Below, piece after piece: positions 1 to 9,591 of a stretch of 64,000 nt of DNA. Every line of letters begins with the position of its first letter. Position 1 is the first letter of the stretch. The notes beneath the pieces were generated by a model. The model was not told the DNA's origin, did no database searches, and saw only the letters and a list, made by a program, of their open reading frames with translations. The position numbers were made by a program, and so were the translations under genes. Origin of the DNA: Arenimonas donghaensis DSM 18148 = HO3-R19 (lineage in GTDB: Bacteria > Pseudomonadota > Gammaproteobacteria > Xanthomonadales > Xanthomonadaceae); contig NZ_AVCJ01000050.1 of the NCBI RefSeq assembly GCF_000743535.1, positions 1-64,000 on the forward strand, written 5' to 3'.

Positions 1-180
1 ACCGACGTGACTGGCGCCTGCCAGCTGCCGGAAGGCGTGGAGATGGTGATGCCGGGCGACAACGTGAAGATGGCGGTCACCCTGATCGCCCCGATCGCGA
101 TGGACGAGGGCCTGCGTTTCGCCATCCGCGAAGGCGGCCGCACGGTCGGCGCCGGCGTGGTTGCAAAGATCGTCAAGTAA
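1..180 (+). CDS. tuf: Elongation factor Tu, C-terminal end (partial)
   Basis: The last 59 codons of EF-Tu, the GTPase that delivers aminoacyl-tRNA to the ribosome; the gene enters from the left edge. The visible piece is the end of beta-barrel domain III, with the typical VMPGDNVKM stretch and the family ending [15 protein letters not shown]. It lies just upstream of the S10 operon, as in many proteobacteria where tuf closes the str operon. No start can be seen. Confidence 0.97.
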   Translation, partial: TDVTGACQLPEGVEMVMPGDNVKMAVTLIAPIAMDEGLRFAIREGGRTVGAGVVAKIVK

Positions 181-202
181 GCCCATAATTCCGCTTCTGA
201 GT

Positions 203-251
203 CGCCCCCCAGGGCGGCTGACATAACGAAATGAGGGGCAGGACGCCCCTC
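203..251 (+). terminator. Hairpins after tuf, possible str-operon terminator
   Basis: Two short hairpins follow the tuf stop: CGCCC pairing with GGGCG (203-216) and GAGGGGC/GCCCCTC with a 5-nt loop (233-251). The second is followed only by GTGTTCG, a poor T tract, so termination may be partial. The rest of the tuf-rpsJ gap holds the S10 promoter and leader hairpin described separately. Confidence 0.4.
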
Positions 252-295
252 GTGTTCGCGCCCAGGACGGGCGAGGCTGGTGGAAAGCGACCTGT

Positions 296-325
296 TTGAC
301 AGGTCGGCTTAACACAAGCTATACT
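296..325 (+). promoter_or_regulatory. Sigma70-type promoter of the S10 operon
   Basis: A consensus -35 TTGACA (296-301) and a near-consensus -10 TATACT (320-325) are separated by 18 bp. Transcription would start near 331-333, about 100 nt upstream of rpsJ. It is the best promoter match in the window and sits where the S10 operon promoter is expected. Confidence 0.75.
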
Positions 326-330
326 TTTCG

Positions 331-366
331 GCTCGGTGGACCAGAACTGGTCCGCCGAGCTTGTTT
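331..366 (+). promoter_or_regulatory. Leader hairpin of the S10 operon
   Basis: GCTCGGTGGACCAG (331-344) pairs with CTGGTCCGCCGAGC (347-360) across a 2-nt AA spacer. All 14 positions can pair, one as G-U, and TTGTTTT follows. The stem begins at or next to the predicted transcription start. It could be an attenuator, an mRNA-stabilising 5' hairpin or a protein-binding leader. In E. coli the S10 leader mediates L4 autoregulation; whether this hairpin has an equivalent role is unknown. Confidence 0.55.
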
Positions 367-431
367 TCCACGGGAACCAGGGCCCCAGGCCCCTGATTCC
401 GACGCTCTTTACCGTATTCAAGGACATCGCC

Positions 432-743
432 ATGGCGGACCAGAAGATCCGGATTCGGCTCAAGGCCTACGATCATCGTTTGATCGATCGTTCGGCATCC
501 GAAATCGTGGAGACGGCCAAGCGGACCGGCGCGCAGGTGCGCGGCCCCATCCCGCTGCCGACCAAGATCGAACGCTACACCGTGCTGGTGTCGCCGCACG
601 TCGACAAGGACGCGCGCGACCAGTACGAGACCCGCACCCACAAGCGCGTGCTGGACATCGTAGACCCCAATGACAAGACCGTTGACGCGCTCATGAAGCT
701 TGAGCTCGCGGCCGGCGTCGATGTCCAGATCAAGCTGACCTGA
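432..743 (+). CDS. rpsJ: 30S ribosomal protein S10
   Basis: S10 (103 aa, the usual length) of the 30S head, which also works as NusE in transcription antitermination. The protein starts [15 protein letters not shown] and carries the conserved [18 protein letters not shown] loop region. The ATG at 432 is chosen over an in-frame upstream extension because AAGGA (420-424) sits at the right distance and the length matches the family. First gene of the S10 operon, behind its own promoter. Confidence 0.98.
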   Translation: MADQKIRIRLKAYDHRLIDRSASEIVETAKRTGAQVRGPIPLPTKIERYTVLVSPHVDKDARDQYETRTHKRVLDIVDPNDKTVDALMKLELAAGVDVQIKLT

Positions 744-753
744 GGCAACCGCC

Positions 754-1401
754 ATGACGACCAAAAATATTGGAATCGTGGGCCGCAAGGCGGGCATGAG
801 CCGCATGTTCACCGAGGATGGCCGTTCCATCCCGGTGACCGTGATCGAGGCTAGCCCGAATCGCATCACCCAGATCAAGACCACCGAGACCGACGGCTAC
901 ACCGCCGTGCAGGTGACCGCCGGCGCCAAGCGCGCCGCCCTGGTGAACAAGCCGCTGTCGGGCCACTTCGCCAAGGCGAAGGTCGAAGCCGGCCGTGGCC
1001 TGTGGGAATTCCGCATCGCCGACGAGGACGCGGGCAACTACGAAGTGGGCGGCGAGATCAAGGCCGACGTCTTCGAGGTCGGCCAGCTGGTCGACGTTGC
1101 CGGCGTGACCAAGGGCAAGGGCTTCCAGGGCACGATCAAGCGCTGGAACTTCAAGATGGGCGACGCCACCCACGGTAACTCGCTGTCGCACCGCTCGCCG
1201 GGTTCCATCGGCCAGCGCCAGACGCCGGGTCGCGTGTTCCCGGGCAAGAAGATGTCCGGCCACATGGGCGCCGAGCGCCAGAGCATGCAGAACCTGGAAG
1301 TGGTCAAGGTCGACGCCGAGCGCGGCCTGATCGCGGTCAAGGGTTCCGTCCCGGGTGCGCCGGGCGGCGACGTCGTCGTCCGCCCCGCGAGCAAAGGTTG
1401 A
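754..1401 (+). CDS. rplC: 50S ribosomal protein L3
   Basis: L3 (215 aa) binds 23S rRNA near the peptidyl transferase centre early in 50S assembly. The motif [18 protein letters not shown] is present; Gln154 corresponds to the glutamine methylated by PrmB in E. coli, so the same modification is likely but unproven here. It follows rpsJ after 10 nt, with L4 next. Confidence 0.98.
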   Translation: MTTKNIGIVGRKAGMSRMFTEDGRSIPVTVIEASPNRITQIKTTETDGYTAVQVTAGAKRAALVNKPLSGHFAKAKVEAGRGLWEFRIADEDAGNYEVGGEIKADVFEVGQLVDVAGVTKGKGFQGTIKRWNFKMGDATHGNSLSHRSPGSIGQRQTPGRVFPGKKMSGHMGAERQSMQNLEVVKVDAERGLIAVKGSVPGAPGGDVVVRPASKG

Positions 1402-1412
1402 GGAGTTAGATA

Positions 1413-2015
1413 ATGGAACTCGCCGTCATTGGAAGCGGTAAGGCGCTGTCGGTTTCCGACGCCGTCTTCGGCCGCGAATTCAGCGAGGACCTGGTGCATC
1501 AGGTGGTGGTTGCTTTCCGCAACGCCGGCCGATCTGGCACCAAGGCCCAGCTGACCCGCTCGGAAGTGCGGGGCACGACCAAGAAGTTCAAGAAGCAGAA
1601 GGGCGGCGGCGCGCGTCACGGCGACTACCGCGCCCCGATCTTCATCGGTGGTGGCGTCACGTTCGCCGCCAAGCCGCGCAGCTTCGAGCAGAAGGTCAAC
1701 CGCAAGATGTACCGCGCGGCCATCTGCGCGATCATCTCCGAGCTCAACCGCCAGGACCGCCTGAAGGTCGTCGACAGCTTCGATGTGTCGGAGCCCAAGA
1801 CCAAGGCCCTGATCGCCAAGCTCGACGAGATGGGCATCGCCCATCCGCTGATCGTCACCGAAGAGGCCACCGAGGCCCTTTACCTGGCCGCCCGCAACCT
1901 TCCGTACGTGGAAGTGCGCGACGTCCAGGGCCTGGACCCGGTCGCCCTGGTGGGCGCCCGCACGGTGATCATGACTGCCGACGCGGTCAAGAAGATCGAG
2001 GAGTGGCTGGCATGA
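1413..2015 (+). CDS. rplD: 50S ribosomal protein L4
   Basis: L4 (200 aa) lines the peptide exit tunnel with an extended loop, here around [17 protein letters not shown]. In E. coli L4 also represses its own S10 operon. GGAG precedes the ATG closely. The stop overlaps the rplW start in an ATGA arrangement, indicating translational coupling. Confidence 0.98.
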   Translation: MELAVIGSGKALSVSDAVFGREFSEDLVHQVVVAFRNAGRSGTKAQLTRSEVRGTTKKFKKQKGGGARHGDYRAPIFIGGGVTFAAKPRSFEQKVNRKMYRAAICAIISELNRQDRLKVVDSFDVSEPKTKALIAKLDEMGIAHPLIVTEEATEALYLAARNLPYVEVRDVQGLDPVALVGARTVIMTADAVKKIEEWLA

Positions 2016-2308
2016 ACGAGATCAAGATCCTCAGCGTCCTGCGTGCGCCGCGCGTGTCCGAAAAGACCGCCCGCATCCAGGAGCAGAGCAACCAGTACGT
2101 CTTCGAAGTCGCGACCACCGCGACCAAGGCAGACGTCAAGGCCGCCGTCGAATCGCTCTTCAGCGTCAAGGTTGAAGGCGTGAACGTGGTCAACGTGAAG
2201 GGCAAGCAGAAGTCCTTCCGCAATCGAGCCGGCCGCCGCGGCGACTGGCGCAAAGCTTACGTTCGCCTGGCCGAAGGCCAGTCGATCGACGTAATGGCAA
2301 AGGCCTGA
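2012..2308 (+). CDS. rplW: 50S ribosomal protein L23
   Basis: L23 (98 aa) sits at the tunnel exit and is the docking site for trigger factor and SRP. The sequence begins [19 protein letters not shown]. The ATG at 2012 is preferred to a GTG at 2003 because GAGGAG (about 1998-2003) is ideally spaced from it and the start overlaps the rplD stop (ATGA). Confidence 0.97.
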   Translation: MNEIKILSVLRAPRVSEKTARIQEQSNQYVFEVATTATKADVKAAVESLFSVKVEGVNVVNVKGKQKSFRNRAGRRGDWRKAYVRLAEGQSIDVMAKA

Positions 2309-2319
2309 GGTAAGTACCC

Positions 2320-3147
2320 ATGGCACTACAGACTTTCAAGCCGACCTCGCCTGGCCGCCGCGCCATGGTGCGCGTCTCCACCGCCGGCCTGCACAAGGGC
2401 GGCCCGCTGGAATCGCTGGTCGAGAAGAAGAGCAAGAGCGGCGGCCGCAACAACTACGGCCGCATCACCACCCGTCACATCGGTGGTGGCCACAAGCAGC
2501 ATTACCGCATCATCGACTTCAAGCGCGACAAGGAAGGCATCCCCGCCCGCGTCGAACGGCTTGAGTACGATCCGAACCGCACCGCGCACATCGCGCTGCT
2601 GTGCTATGCCGACGGCGAGCGCCGCTACATCATCGCTCCCAAGGGCCTGGCCAACGGCGACCAGGTGATCGCGGGCAAGGATGCGCCGATCAAGACCGGC
2701 AACAGCCTGCCGCTGCGCAACATGCCGGTCGGTTCGACCGTGCATTGCATCGAGATGAAGCCGGGCAAGGGTGCCCAGCTGGCCCGCGCCGCTGGCGCCG
2801 GTGCGCAGCTGATCTCCCGCGACGGCGGATACGCCACCCTGCGCCTTCGCTCCGGCGAAATGCGCAAGGTGCCGGCCGACTGCCGCGCGACCATCGGCGA
2901 AGTCGGCAACGTCGAGCACAACCTCGAAAAGCTCGGCAAAGCGGGTGCCAAGCGCTGGCGCGGCATCAAGCCGACCGTCCGCGGCGCCGCCATGAACCCC
3001 GTCGACCATCCGCACGGTGGTGGCGAGGCGAAGGCTGGCCAGGGCAACCCGCATCCGGTGTCCCCGTGGGGCACGCCGGCCAAGGGTTACAAGACGCGCA
3101 AGAACAAGCGCACCCAGAAGTTCATCGTGCGCGATCGCAGGGGTTGA
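2320..3147 (+). CDS. rplB: 50S ribosomal protein L2
   Basis: L2 (275 aa) is required for subunit association and peptidyl transfer. The conserved [14 protein letters not shown] segment, which holds the histidine implicated in peptidyl transferase function (His229 in E. coli), is intact. The N-terminal OB-like and C-terminal SH3-like parts and the basic tail [13 protein letters not shown] are normal. Order L23-L2-S19 is canonical. Confidence 0.98.
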   Translation: MALQTFKPTSPGRRAMVRVSTAGLHKGGPLESLVEKKSKSGGRNNYGRITTRHIGGGHKQHYRIIDFKRDKEGIPARVERLEYDPNRTAHIALLCYADGERRYIIAPKGLANGDQVIAGKDAPIKTGNSLPLRNMPVGSTVHCIEMKPGKGAQLARAAGAGAQLISRDGGYATLRLRSGEMRKVPADCRATIGEVGNVEHNLEKLGKAGAKRWRGIKPTVRGAAMNPVDHPHGGGEAKAGQGNPHPVSPWGTPAKGYKTRKNKRTQKFIVRDRRG

Positions 3148-3153
3148 TAGGCC

Positions 3154-3423
3154 ATGGCACGTTCTCTTAAGAAAGGTCCCTTCATCGACCACCACCTCGT
3201 CAAGAAGGTGGAGGCCGCCCAGGGCAGCAGCAAGAAGCCGATCAAGACCTGGTCGCGTCGTTCCATGGTCTCGCCGGACATGGTGGGTCTCACCATCGCC
3301 ATCCACAATGGCAAGGTGCACATCCCCGTGCTCGTGAACGAGAACATGGTTGGCCACAAGCTCGGCGAGTTCGCCCTGACCCGGACCTTCAAGGGTCACG
3401 TCGGCGACAAGAAGTCGAAGTAA
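3154..3423 (+). CDS. rpsS: 30S ribosomal protein S19
   Basis: S19 (89 aa) of the 30S head, which contacts S13 and the A-site tRNA region. It starts [15 protein letters not shown] and ends with the conserved [12 protein letters not shown] region. It begins 6 nt after rplB. Confidence 0.98.
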   Translation: MARSLKKGPFIDHHLVKKVEAAQGSSKKPIKTWSRRSMVSPDMVGLTIAIHNGKVHIPVLVNENMVGHKLGEFALTRTFKGHVGDKKSK

Positions 3424-3435
3424 GGAGATATGACT

Positions 3436-3771
3436 ATGGAAGCCAAAGCCATTCTCCGCACGGCCCGGATCTCGCCGCAGAAGGCCCGCCTGGTTGCTGA
3501 CCAGGTCCGTGGCATGCCGGTGGCCCGCGCCGCCGACCTGCTGCAGTTCTCGGACAAGAAGGCCGCCCACATGATCCGCAAGGTCCTGTGGAGCGCCATC
3601 TCGAATGCCGAAAACAACCTCGGCGCTGACATCGACGAGCTCAAGGTTTCGACCATCATGGTCGACGAGGGCCCTGTCCTGAAGCGTTTCATGGCCCGCG
3701 CCAAGGGCCGCGGCACCCGCATCCTCAAGCGCACCAGCCACATCACTGTGGTTGTGGGCTCGGGCAAGTAA
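3436..3771 (+). CDS. rplV: 50S ribosomal protein L22
   Basis: L22 (111 aa), whose beta-hairpin lines the exit tunnel near the macrolide site. Two ATGs lie close together. AAGGAG (3422-3427) is only 2 nt from the first (3430) but 8 nt from the second (3436), and the second gives the xanthomonad-type start [18 protein letters not shown]. The ending [10 protein letters not shown] is typical. Confidence 0.96.
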   Translation: MEAKAILRTARISPQKARLVADQVRGMPVARAADLLQFSDKKAAHMIRKVLWSAISNAENNLGADIDELKVSTIMVDEGPVLKRFMARAKGRGTRILKRTSHITVVVGSGK

Positions 3772-3787
3772 GGCAGGGACGACGAAT

Positions 3788-4489
3788 ATGGGTCACAAAG
3801 TTCATCCGACCGGAATCCGCCTCGGCATCGCCAAGGATTGGAATTCCAAGTGGTTCGCCAACAAGCGCGACTACGCCCAGTACCTCACCTCCGACCTCAA
3901 GGTCCGTGAGATGCTGCGCAAGAAGCTCGCCCAGGCCGGCATCTCGAAGATCCTGATCGAGAGGCCGTCCAAGAGCGCCCGCGTCACCATCCACTCGGCG
4001 CGTCCGGGCGTGGTGATCGGCAAGCGCGGCGAAGACATCGAGAAGCTGCGCAAGGAAGTCTCGGCCATCATGGGCGTGCCTGCGCACATCAACGTGTCCG
4101 AGGTCCGCAAGCCGGAGCTCGACGCCCAGCTGGTCGCCGAGTCGATCGCCCAGCAGCTCGAGCGTCGCATCATGTTCCGCCGCGCGATGAAGCGCGCCGT
4201 CGGCAACTCGATGCGCCTGGGTGCCCTGGGCATCAAGGTCAACGTCGCCGGCCGCCTCAACGGCGCCGAGATCGCGCGTTCGGAGTGGTACCGCGAGGGC
4301 CGCGTGCCCCTGCACACCCTGCGCGCCGACATCGACTACGGCTTCGCCGAGGCCCTGACCACGTACGGCATCATCGGCGTGAAGGTCTGGATCTACAAGG
4401 GCGAGGTCTTTGACTTCAGCCAGGTCGGCCAGGAGAAGGTGGAGGAGCGCTCCGAGCGCCCGTCCCGTCCGGCCAAGGAAGCGAGGTAA
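3788..4489 (+). CDS. rpsC: 30S ribosomal protein S3
   Basis: S3 (233 aa) helps form the mRNA entry channel and unwinds mRNA together with S4. It starts [14 protein letters not shown] and contains the KH-type loop [14 protein letters not shown]. The start at 3788 leaves a 16-nt gap after rplV. The C-terminal tail rich in E, R and K is usual for the protein. Confidence 0.98.
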   Translation: MGHKVHPTGIRLGIAKDWNSKWFANKRDYAQYLTSDLKVREMLRKKLAQAGISKILIERPSKSARVTIHSARPGVVIGKRGEDIEKLRKEVSAIMGVPAHINVSEVRKPELDAQLVAESIAQQLERRIMFRRAMKRAVGNSMRLGALGIKVNVAGRLNGAEIARSEWYREGRVPLHTLRADIDYGFAEALTTYGIIGVKVWIYKGEVFDFSQVGQEKVEERSERPSRPAKEAR

Positions 4490-4495
4490 CCTGCC

Positions 4496-4909
4496 ATGCT
4501 GCAACCCAAGCGAACCAAGTACCGCAAGGTCTTCAAGGGCCGCAACGACGGCCTTAGCTGGAACGGCAACGCCGTCAGCTTCGGCGAGTTCGGCCTCAAG
4601 GCCACCTCGCACGGCCAGCTGACCGCGCGCCAGATCGAAGCGGCCCGCCGCTCGATCAGCCGCTACGTCAAGCGCGGCGGCAAGATGTGGATCCGCGTGT
4701 TCCCGGACAAGCCGATCACCAAGAAGCCGATCGAAGTGCGAATGGGCGCCGGTAAGGGCAACGTTGAATACTGGGTGGCCCAGATTGCCCCCGGTCGCAT
4801 GATTTACGAGATCGAGGGCGTGGACGAAGTCACCGCGCGCGAGGCGTTCCGCCTGGCGGCCGCGAAGCTCTCGGTCACCACCACTTTCGTGACCCGGACG
4901 GTGCGCTGA
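4496..4909 (+). CDS. rplP: 50S ribosomal protein L16
   Basis: L16 (137 aa) organises the A-site side of the 50S subunit. It begins [17 protein letters not shown], with the conserved [13 protein letters not shown] and [10 protein letters not shown] segments. It starts 6 nt after rpsC and ends 1 nt before rpmC. Confidence 0.98.
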   Translation: MLQPKRTKYRKVFKGRNDGLSWNGNAVSFGEFGLKATSHGQLTARQIEAARRSISRYVKRGGKMWIRVFPDKPITKKPIEVRMGAGKGNVEYWVAQIAPGRMIYEIEGVDEVTAREAFRLAAAKLSVTTTFVTRTVR

Positions 4910-4910
4910 T

Positions 4911-5096
4911 ATGGAACTCAAGGAACTGCGTTCGAAGTCTGAGACCGAGCTGAAGGCCCACCTGCTGGACCTGCACAAGGAACAGTTCGCCCTGCGCATG
5001 CAGAAGGCGACTGGGCAGCTGGGCCAGCCCCACAACATCAAGCGGGTCCGTCGCGAAATCGCGCAGACGATGACCCTGCTGACCCAGAAGAAGTAA
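4911..5096 (+). CDS. rpmC: 50S ribosomal protein L29
   Basis: L29 (61 aa) is a small two-helix protein near the tunnel exit, next to L23. The start [18 protein letters not shown] and the helix [16 protein letters not shown] are diagnostic. Only one base separates it from rplP, so translation is probably coupled. Confidence 0.97.
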   Translation: MELKELRSKSETELKAHLLDLHKEQFALRMQKATGQLGQPHNIKRVRREIAQTMTLLTQKK

Positions 5097-5105
5097 GGGC
5101 GAGCC

Positions 5106-5369
5106 ATGAGCGATAATGACAACCAGCTGCGCACGGTCGAAGGCCGCGTCGTCAGCAACAAGATGAACAAGACCATCACCGTGCTCGTGGAGCGCCAGGT
5201 CAAGCACGCGCTGTACGGCAAGTACATCAAGCGCTCGACCAAGCTGCACGCCCATGACGAGGACAACGCCTGCAACGAAGGCGACGTCGTCCGCGTCGCC
5301 GAGTGCCGGCCGCTGTCGAAGTCCAAGAACTGGCGCGTGGTGGAAGTCATCACGCGCGCCGTGAAGTAA
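5106..5369 (+). CDS. rpsQ: 30S ribosomal protein S17
   Basis: S17 (87 aa) is an OB-fold primary 16S-binding protein. Conserved features include [16 protein letters not shown] and the loop [16 protein letters not shown]. It lies between rpmC and rplN as in the standard S10 operon and is the last gene of that operon. Confidence 0.98.
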   Translation: MSDNDNQLRTVEGRVVSNKMNKTITVLVERQVKHALYGKYIKRSTKLHAHDEDNACNEGDVVRVAECRPLSKSKNWRVVEVITRAVK

Positions 5370-5382
5370 GGAGGCCAGGTCA

Positions 5383-5751
5383 ATGATCCAGGTACAAAGC
5401 TACCTCGACGCCGCCGACAATTCCGGCGCCAAGGAAATGATGTGCATCAAGGTGCTCGGCGGCTCCAAGCGCCGTTACGCCCACATCGGCGACATCATCA
5501 AGGTCACCGTCAAGGACGCGATCCCGCGTGGCAAGGTCAAGAAGGGTGAGGTCTACGACGCCGTCGTCGTCCGTACCCGTTCTGGCGTGCGCCGCCCGGA
5601 TGGCTCGCTGATCCGCTTCGATGGCAACGCCGCCGTCCTGCTCAACAACAAGCAGGAGCCGATCGGCACCCGCATCTTCGGGCCCGTGACCCGTGAACTT
5701 CGCTCCGAGAAGTTCATGAAGATCGTGTCGCTCGCTCCCGAAGTGATCTGA
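5383..5751 (+). CDS. rplN: 50S ribosomal protein L14
   Basis: L14 (122 aa) lies at the subunit interface and binds the silencing factor RsfS. The start [18 protein letters not shown] and the end [12 protein letters not shown] are canonical. AAGGAGG stands before the ATG. First gene of the spc operon; no separate promoter is evident in the 13-nt gap after rpsQ. Confidence 0.98.
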   Translation: MIQVQSYLDAADNSGAKEMMCIKVLGGSKRRYAHIGDIIKVTVKDAIPRGKVKKGEVYDAVVVRTRSGVRRPDGSLIRFDGNAAVLLNNKQEPIGTRIFGPVTRELRSEKFMKIVSLAPEVI

Positions 5752-5765
5752 GGGAAGGAACAGAC

Positions 5766-6080
5766 ATGAACCGTATTCGCAAGGGCGACCAGGTGATCAT
5801 CATCGCCGGTGCCGACAAGGGCAAGAAGGGTGAGGTTGTGCGCGTGGCCGGCGACAAGGTCGTCGTCCAGAACGTCAACATCATCAAGCGCCACACCAAG
5901 CCGAATCCGCAGGCGAACGTCGCCGGCGGCATCATCGAGCGCGAGGCGCCGATCCACATTTCCAACGTGATGCTGTTCAACCAGGCCTCGGGCAAGGGTG
6001 AGCGCATTGGTTTCAAGGTGCTCGAGGATGGACGCAAAGTGCGTGTGTTCCGCTCGAGCAATGAGGCGGTTGACGCCTAA
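5766..6080 (+). CDS. rplX: 50S ribosomal protein L24
   Basis: L24 (104 aa) is an assembly initiator that binds the 5' part of 23S rRNA. The N-terminal KOW motif is visible ([21 protein letters not shown]). The start is preceded by AAGGAA. Normal length and position between L14 and L5. Confidence 0.98.
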   Translation: MNRIRKGDQVIIIAGADKGKKGEVVRVAGDKVVVQNVNIIKRHTKPNPQANVAGGIIEREAPIHISNVMLFNQASGKGERIGFKVLEDGRKVRVFRSSNEAVDA

Positions 6081-6091
6081 GGACTTATGTC

Positions 6092-6631
6092 ATGACCCGG
6101 CTTGAGAAGTTTTACAAGGAATCCGTCGTACCGAAGCTCGTCGAGAAGTTCGGTTACGAGAACATCATGCAGGTGCCGCGCGTCACCAAGATCACGCTGA
6201 ACATGGGCGTGGGCGAGGCCGTGGGCAACAAGAAGATCCTGGAGAATGCCGTCGCCGACATGACCAAGATCGCGGGCCAGAAGCCGATCACCACCAACGC
6301 GCGCGTTTCGGTGGCCAGCTTCAAGATCCGTGACGGTTGGCCGATCGGCGCCAAGGTGACCCTGCGCCGCGCCAAGATGTACGAGTTCCTTGATCGCCTG
6401 ATCAACGTCTCGCTGCCGCGCGTCCGCGACTTCCGCGGCGTGTCGCCGAAGTCGTTCGACGGTCGTGGCAACTACAACATGGGTGTCAAGGAACAGATCA
6501 TCTTCCCGGAGATCGATTTCGACACCGTCGACGCGATGCGCGGCATGGACATCGCCATCACCACCACGGCGAAGACCAACGACGAAGCCAAGGCGCTGCT
6601 CGAGGCCTTCAACTTCCCGTTCCGCAGCTAA
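6092..6631 (+). CDS. rplE: 50S ribosomal protein L5
   Basis: L5 (179 aa) binds 5S rRNA and contacts P-site tRNA. Typical segments are [34 protein letters not shown] and the C-terminal [20 protein letters not shown]. It starts 11 nt after rplX. Confidence 0.98.
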   Translation: MTRLEKFYKESVVPKLVEKFGYENIMQVPRVTKITLNMGVGEAVGNKKILENAVADMTKIAGQKPITTNARVSVASFKIRDGWPIGAKVTLRRAKMYEFLDRLINVSLPRVRDFRGVSPKSFDGRGNYNMGVKEQIIFPEIDFDTVDAMRGMDIAITTTAKTNDEAKALLEAFNFPFRS

Positions 6632-6647
6632 GACCAAGGACCCAACA

Positions 6648-6953
6648 ATGGCCAAGACGTCTATGGTGAACCGCGACATCAAGCGCAAGAAGCTTGTCGC
6701 CAAGTACGCCACCAAGCGCGAGGAACTCAAGAAGGTCCTCGCCGACCCGTCCGCCTCCTACGAGGAGAAGATGGACGCCTCCACCCGCCTGCAGAAGCTG
6801 CCGCGCGACTCGAGCCCGAGCCGCGTGACCAACCGCTGCGAGCTGACCGGCCGTTCCCGCGGCGTGTACAAGAAGTTCGGCCTTGGCCGCAACAAGCTGC
6901 GCGAGGCCACCATGCGTGGCGACGTGCCCGGCCTGCGCAAGGCCAGCTGGTAA
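6648..6953 (+). CDS. rpsN: 30S ribosomal protein S14 (zinc-free type)
   Basis: S14 (101 aa) of the 30S head. It is the longer C-minus form: only one cysteine lies in the [11 protein letters not shown] region, without the paired CxxC zinc ligands of the short form. The start [15 protein letters not shown] is chosen at 6648 because it gives the family length and follows AAGGA. A longer frame upstream overlaps rplE and is spurious. Confidence 0.97.
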   Translation: MAKTSMVNRDIKRKKLVAKYATKREELKKVLADPSASYEEKMDASTRLQKLPRDSSPSRVTNRCELTGRSRGVYKKFGLGRNKLREATMRGDVPGLRKASW

Positions 6954-6958
6954 TCGCC

Positions 6959-6976
6959 GGTCCCCCCTGGGGGACC
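6959..6976 (+). repeat. Short inverted repeat between rpsN and rpsH
   Basis: GGTCCCC (6959-6965) pairs perfectly with GGGGACC (6970-6976) over a 4-nt loop in the 68-nt gap before rpsH. No T run follows. In E. coli, S8 represses the spc operon at a hairpin near the L5 start; this one is placed differently, so it may affect mRNA processing or stability rather than terminate transcription. Confidence 0.45.
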
Positions 6977-7021
6977 AGCGGATATCGGTGCTCCCAACAC
7001 CTGGATACAAGGTAAAAGAAC

Positions 7022-7417
7022 ATGAGCATGACTGATCCCATCGCCGACATGCTGGTGCGCATCAAGAACGCACTCGCCGTCGGCAAGCCGCAGGTTGCAA
7101 TGCCTGCCTCCAAGATGAAGCTGGCCATCGCCAACGTGCTGAAGTCCGAGGGTTACATCGGAGAGTTCCGCGTGAACGGCGAAGGCGCCAAGGCCAAGCT
7201 GGAAATTTCCCTGAAGTACTACGAAGGCAAGCCGGTGATCGAGCGCCTCGAGCGCGTCTCCCGTTCGGGCCTGCGCCAGTACAAGGGCAAGGACGAGCTT
7301 CCGAAGATCCTGGCGGGCCTCGGCGTCGCCATCATCTCCACTTCCCAGGGTCTGATGACCGATCGCCAGGCCCGCGCTGCGGGCGTGGGCGGCGAAGTCA
7401 TCTGCCTCGTGGCCTAA
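7022..7417 (+). CDS. rpsH: 30S ribosomal protein S8
   Basis: S8 (131 aa) is a primary 16S rRNA binder and, in E. coli, the translational repressor of the spc operon. It begins [17 protein letters not shown] and ends with the conserved [17 protein letters not shown]. The ATG at 7022 is kept because E. coli S8 also begins with a Met-Ser-Met N-terminus. Confidence 0.98.
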   Translation: MSMTDPIADMLVRIKNALAVGKPQVAMPASKMKLAIANVLKSEGYIGEFRVNGEGAKAKLEISLKYYEGKPVIERLERVSRSGLRQYKGKDELPKILAGLGVAIISTSQGLMTDRQARAAGVGGEVICLVA

Positions 7418-7429
7418 GGAGACGCACAC

Positions 7430-7957
7430 ATGTCCCGCGTAGCCAAGAAGCCGATCACCCTGCCCAAGGGCGTCGAGTTCAACGTTTCCAACGACCAGGT
7501 CACCGTCAAGGGCCCGAAGGGCACCCTGGTGCTGGCCAAGCCGGCCGGCGTCGAGTTCAAGCTCGACAACGGCGTGCTGCAGCTGTCCGCCGCCGAGGCC
7601 GCCAACGTGCCGATGGCCGGCACCGCGCGCGCCATCGTGGCCAACATGGTCACCGGTGTGTCCGAGGGGTTCACCCGCAAGCTCGAGCTGGTTGGCGTCG
7701 GTTACCGCGCCGCCATGCAGGGCAAGGAACTGACCCTGAGCCTGGGCTTTTCGCACCCGGTGGTGTTCCAGGCCCCTGAGGGCATCACCCTGACGACCCC
7801 GACCCAGACCGAGGTCCTGGTCGCTGGTGCCGACAAGCAGCAGGTGGGCGAAGTGGCGGCCAAGATTCGCGCTTTCCGCAAGCCCGAGCCCTACAAGGGC
7901 AAGGGTGTCCGCTATTCCGGTGAGAAGATCAACATGAAGGAAGCCAAGAAGGCCTGA
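7430..7957 (+). CDS. rplF: 50S ribosomal protein L6
   Basis: L6 (175 aa) binds the sarcin-ricin loop region near the factor-binding site. It has two related halves. Conserved parts are ITLPKGVEF near the N-terminus and the C-terminal [27 protein letters not shown] region. The start is preceded by AAGGAG. Confidence 0.98.
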   Translation: MSRVAKKPITLPKGVEFNVSNDQVTVKGPKGTLVLAKPAGVEFKLDNGVLQLSAAEAANVPMAGTARAIVANMVTGVSEGFTRKLELVGVGYRAAMQGKELTLSLGFSHPVVFQAPEGITLTTPTQTEVLVAGADKQQVGEVAAKIRAFRKPEPYKGKGVRYSGEKINMKEAKKA

Positions 7958-7989
7958 TGGGCTCTTCAGCTTTCCAAAGGTAAAAGACC

Positions 7990-8343
7990 ATGGACAAGAA
8001 CATCGCTCGCCTCCGCCGCGCCAAGACCACCCGCTCGCACATCCGCAAGCTGGGCGTCGCCCGCCTGTCCGTGCTGCGCACGGGCCAGCACATCTACGCC
8101 CAGCTGTTCACCGCCGACGGCTCCAAGGTGCTGGCCTCTGCCTCCACCGTGCAGGCCGACGTCAAGGACGGCCTCAAGGGCAGCAAGAACATCGAGGCCG
8201 CCTCCAAGGTGGGCCGCGTCATCGCCGAAAAGGCGAAGGCCGCTGGCATCGAGAAGGTTGCCTTCGACCGTTCCGGTTACCGCTACCACGGCCGCATCAA
8301 GGCCCTGGCCGACGCCGCCCGCGAGGGTGGCCTGCAGTTCTAA
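7990..8343 (+). CDS. rplR: 50S ribosomal protein L18
   Basis: L18 (117 aa) binds 5S rRNA with L5. The C-terminal motif [21 protein letters not shown] is diagnostic. AAAGG lies upstream of the start. An 89-nt gap then precedes rpsE; no gene or strong signal was seen in that gap. Confidence 0.98.
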   Translation: MDKNIARLRRAKTTRSHIRKLGVARLSVLRTGQHIYAQLFTADGSKVLASASTVQADVKDGLKGSKNIEAASKVGRVIAEKAKAAGIEKVAFDRSGYRYHGRIKALADAAREGGLQF

Positions 8344-8432
8344 GCACCTTCCCGCAAGGGCAGGGCTTGGGTTTTCCAGATCCAACCACAACCATAAGCG
8401 GCCATAGGTCGTAAGCAACCCCAGGAACCTAC

Positions 8433-8954
8433 ATGAGCAGCAACGATCGCAATCGCAACCGCGACGACAGCGACGACGGCTTCATTGAGAAGCTGGTCGC
8501 CGTCAACCGCGTGTCCAAGACCGTCAAGGGCGGTCGCCAGTTCACCTTCACCGCGCTGACCGTCGTCGGCGACGGCGCCGGCAAGGTCGGCTTCGGCTAC
8601 GGCAAGGCCCGCGAGGTCCCGGTCGCCATCCAGAAGTCGATGGAATACGCCCGCAAGGCGATGGTCAACGTCGACCTGGACCACGGCACCCTGTTCCACG
8701 CCGTCAAGGCCAACCACGGCGCCGCCCGCGTGTACATGCAGCCGGCCTCCGAAGGTACTGGCGTCATCGCCGGTGGTGCCATGCGCGCCGTGCTCGAGGC
8801 CGTGGGCGTGAAGAACGTGCTGGCCAAGGCCGTCGGCTCGCGCAACCCGATCAACCTGGTGCGCGCCACCGTCAAGGGCCTGGCCGCGACCCAGTCGCCG
8901 GCCCGCATCGCCGCCAAGCGTGGCAAGAAGCTCGAGGAGATCCTCAATGGCTGA
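8433..8954 (+). CDS. rpsE: 30S ribosomal protein S5
   Basis: S5 (173 aa) is involved in decoding fidelity and the mRNA entry site. The dsRNA-binding-like N-terminal domain carries [20 protein letters not shown], and the C-terminal domain carries [16 protein letters not shown]. The first dozen residues are rich in N, R and D, a normal variable extension. The stop overlaps the rpmD start by 8 nt. Confidence 0.98.
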   Translation: MSSNDRNRNRDDSDDGFIEKLVAVNRVSKTVKGGRQFTFTALTVVGDGAGKVGFGYGKAREVPVAIQKSMEYARKAMVNVDLDHGTLFHAVKANHGAARVYMQPASEGTGVIAGGAMRAVLEAVGVKNVLAKAVGSRNPINLVRATVKGLAATQSPARIAAKRGKKLEEILNG

Positions 8955-9129
8955 CAAGACCGTCAAGGTTCGCCTGGTCAAGGGCCTTCGTGGCTGCCAG
9001 GCCCGCCACCGTCTTTCCGTGAAGGCCCTCGGCCTGAACAAGATCAATGACGTCCGCGAGCTCAAGGACTCCCCGTCCGTGCGCGGCCTGATCAACCAGG
9101 TGCATTACCTGGTTCGCGTCGAGTCCTGA
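8947..9129 (+). CDS. rpmD: 50S ribosomal protein L30
   Basis: L30 (60 aa) is a small 50S protein that starts [13 protein letters not shown] and ends [14 protein letters not shown]. The ATG at 8947 lies inside the end of rpsE, with GAGGAG about 7 nt upstream. A longer in-frame version would only read through rpsE sequence. Confidence 0.96.
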   Translation: MADKTVKVRLVKGLRGCQARHRLSVKALGLNKINDVRELKDSPSVRGLINQVHYLVRVES

Positions 9130-9149
9130 GCGAGCCAAGGAGAACCCAT

Positions 9150-9587
9150 ATGAAGCTCAATACTCTCAAGCCCGCCGACGGCGCCCGCAAGGATCGCGTC
9201 CGCGTTGGTCGCGGCATCGGCTCCGGCCTCGGCAAGACCGCGGGTCGCGGCCACAAGGGCTCGTTCGCGCGCTCGGGCAAGGGCAAGATCAAGGCCGGTT
9301 TCGAAGGCGGCCAGATGCCCATGTACAAGCGCCTGCCGAAGGTCGGCTTCCGCTCGAAGCTCAAGCACGACACCGCCGAAGTGCTGCTGTACCAGCTCGA
9401 CAAGCTCGACGCCGGTGACATCGACTTCGCCGCGCTGCGCGCCGCCAAGCTGGTGTCGTCCAACGCCAAGCAGGCCAAGATCGTCAAGAAGGGCGAACTG
9501 ACCAAGAAGTTCGTGCTCAAGGGCGTGCTGGCCACGGCCGGTGCCAAGGCCGCCATCGAGGCTGCCGGCGGCAGCGTGACGGAGTAA
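9150..9587 (+). CDS. rplO: 50S ribosomal protein L15
   Basis: L15 (145 aa) is a late-assembly 50S protein with a long glycine- and basic-rich N-terminal extension ([18 protein letters not shown]) followed by a globular domain. AAGGAG precedes the start. Its stop lies 4 nt before the secY start. Confidence 0.98.
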   Translation: MKLNTLKPADGARKDRVRVGRGIGSGLGKTAGRGHKGSFARSGKGKIKAGFEGGQMPMYKRLPKVGFRSKLKHDTAEVLLYQLDKLDAGDIDFAALRAAKLVSSNAKQAKIVKKGELTKKFVLKGVLATAGAKAAIEAAGGSVTE

Positions 9588-9591
9588 GGCA

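Noticed and set aside
3743-5383. A 546-codon open frame on the minus strand across rplV-rpsQ
   Set aside because: It lies antisense to several certain ribosomal protein genes and has skewed, low-complexity composition; it is open because of high GC at third positions.
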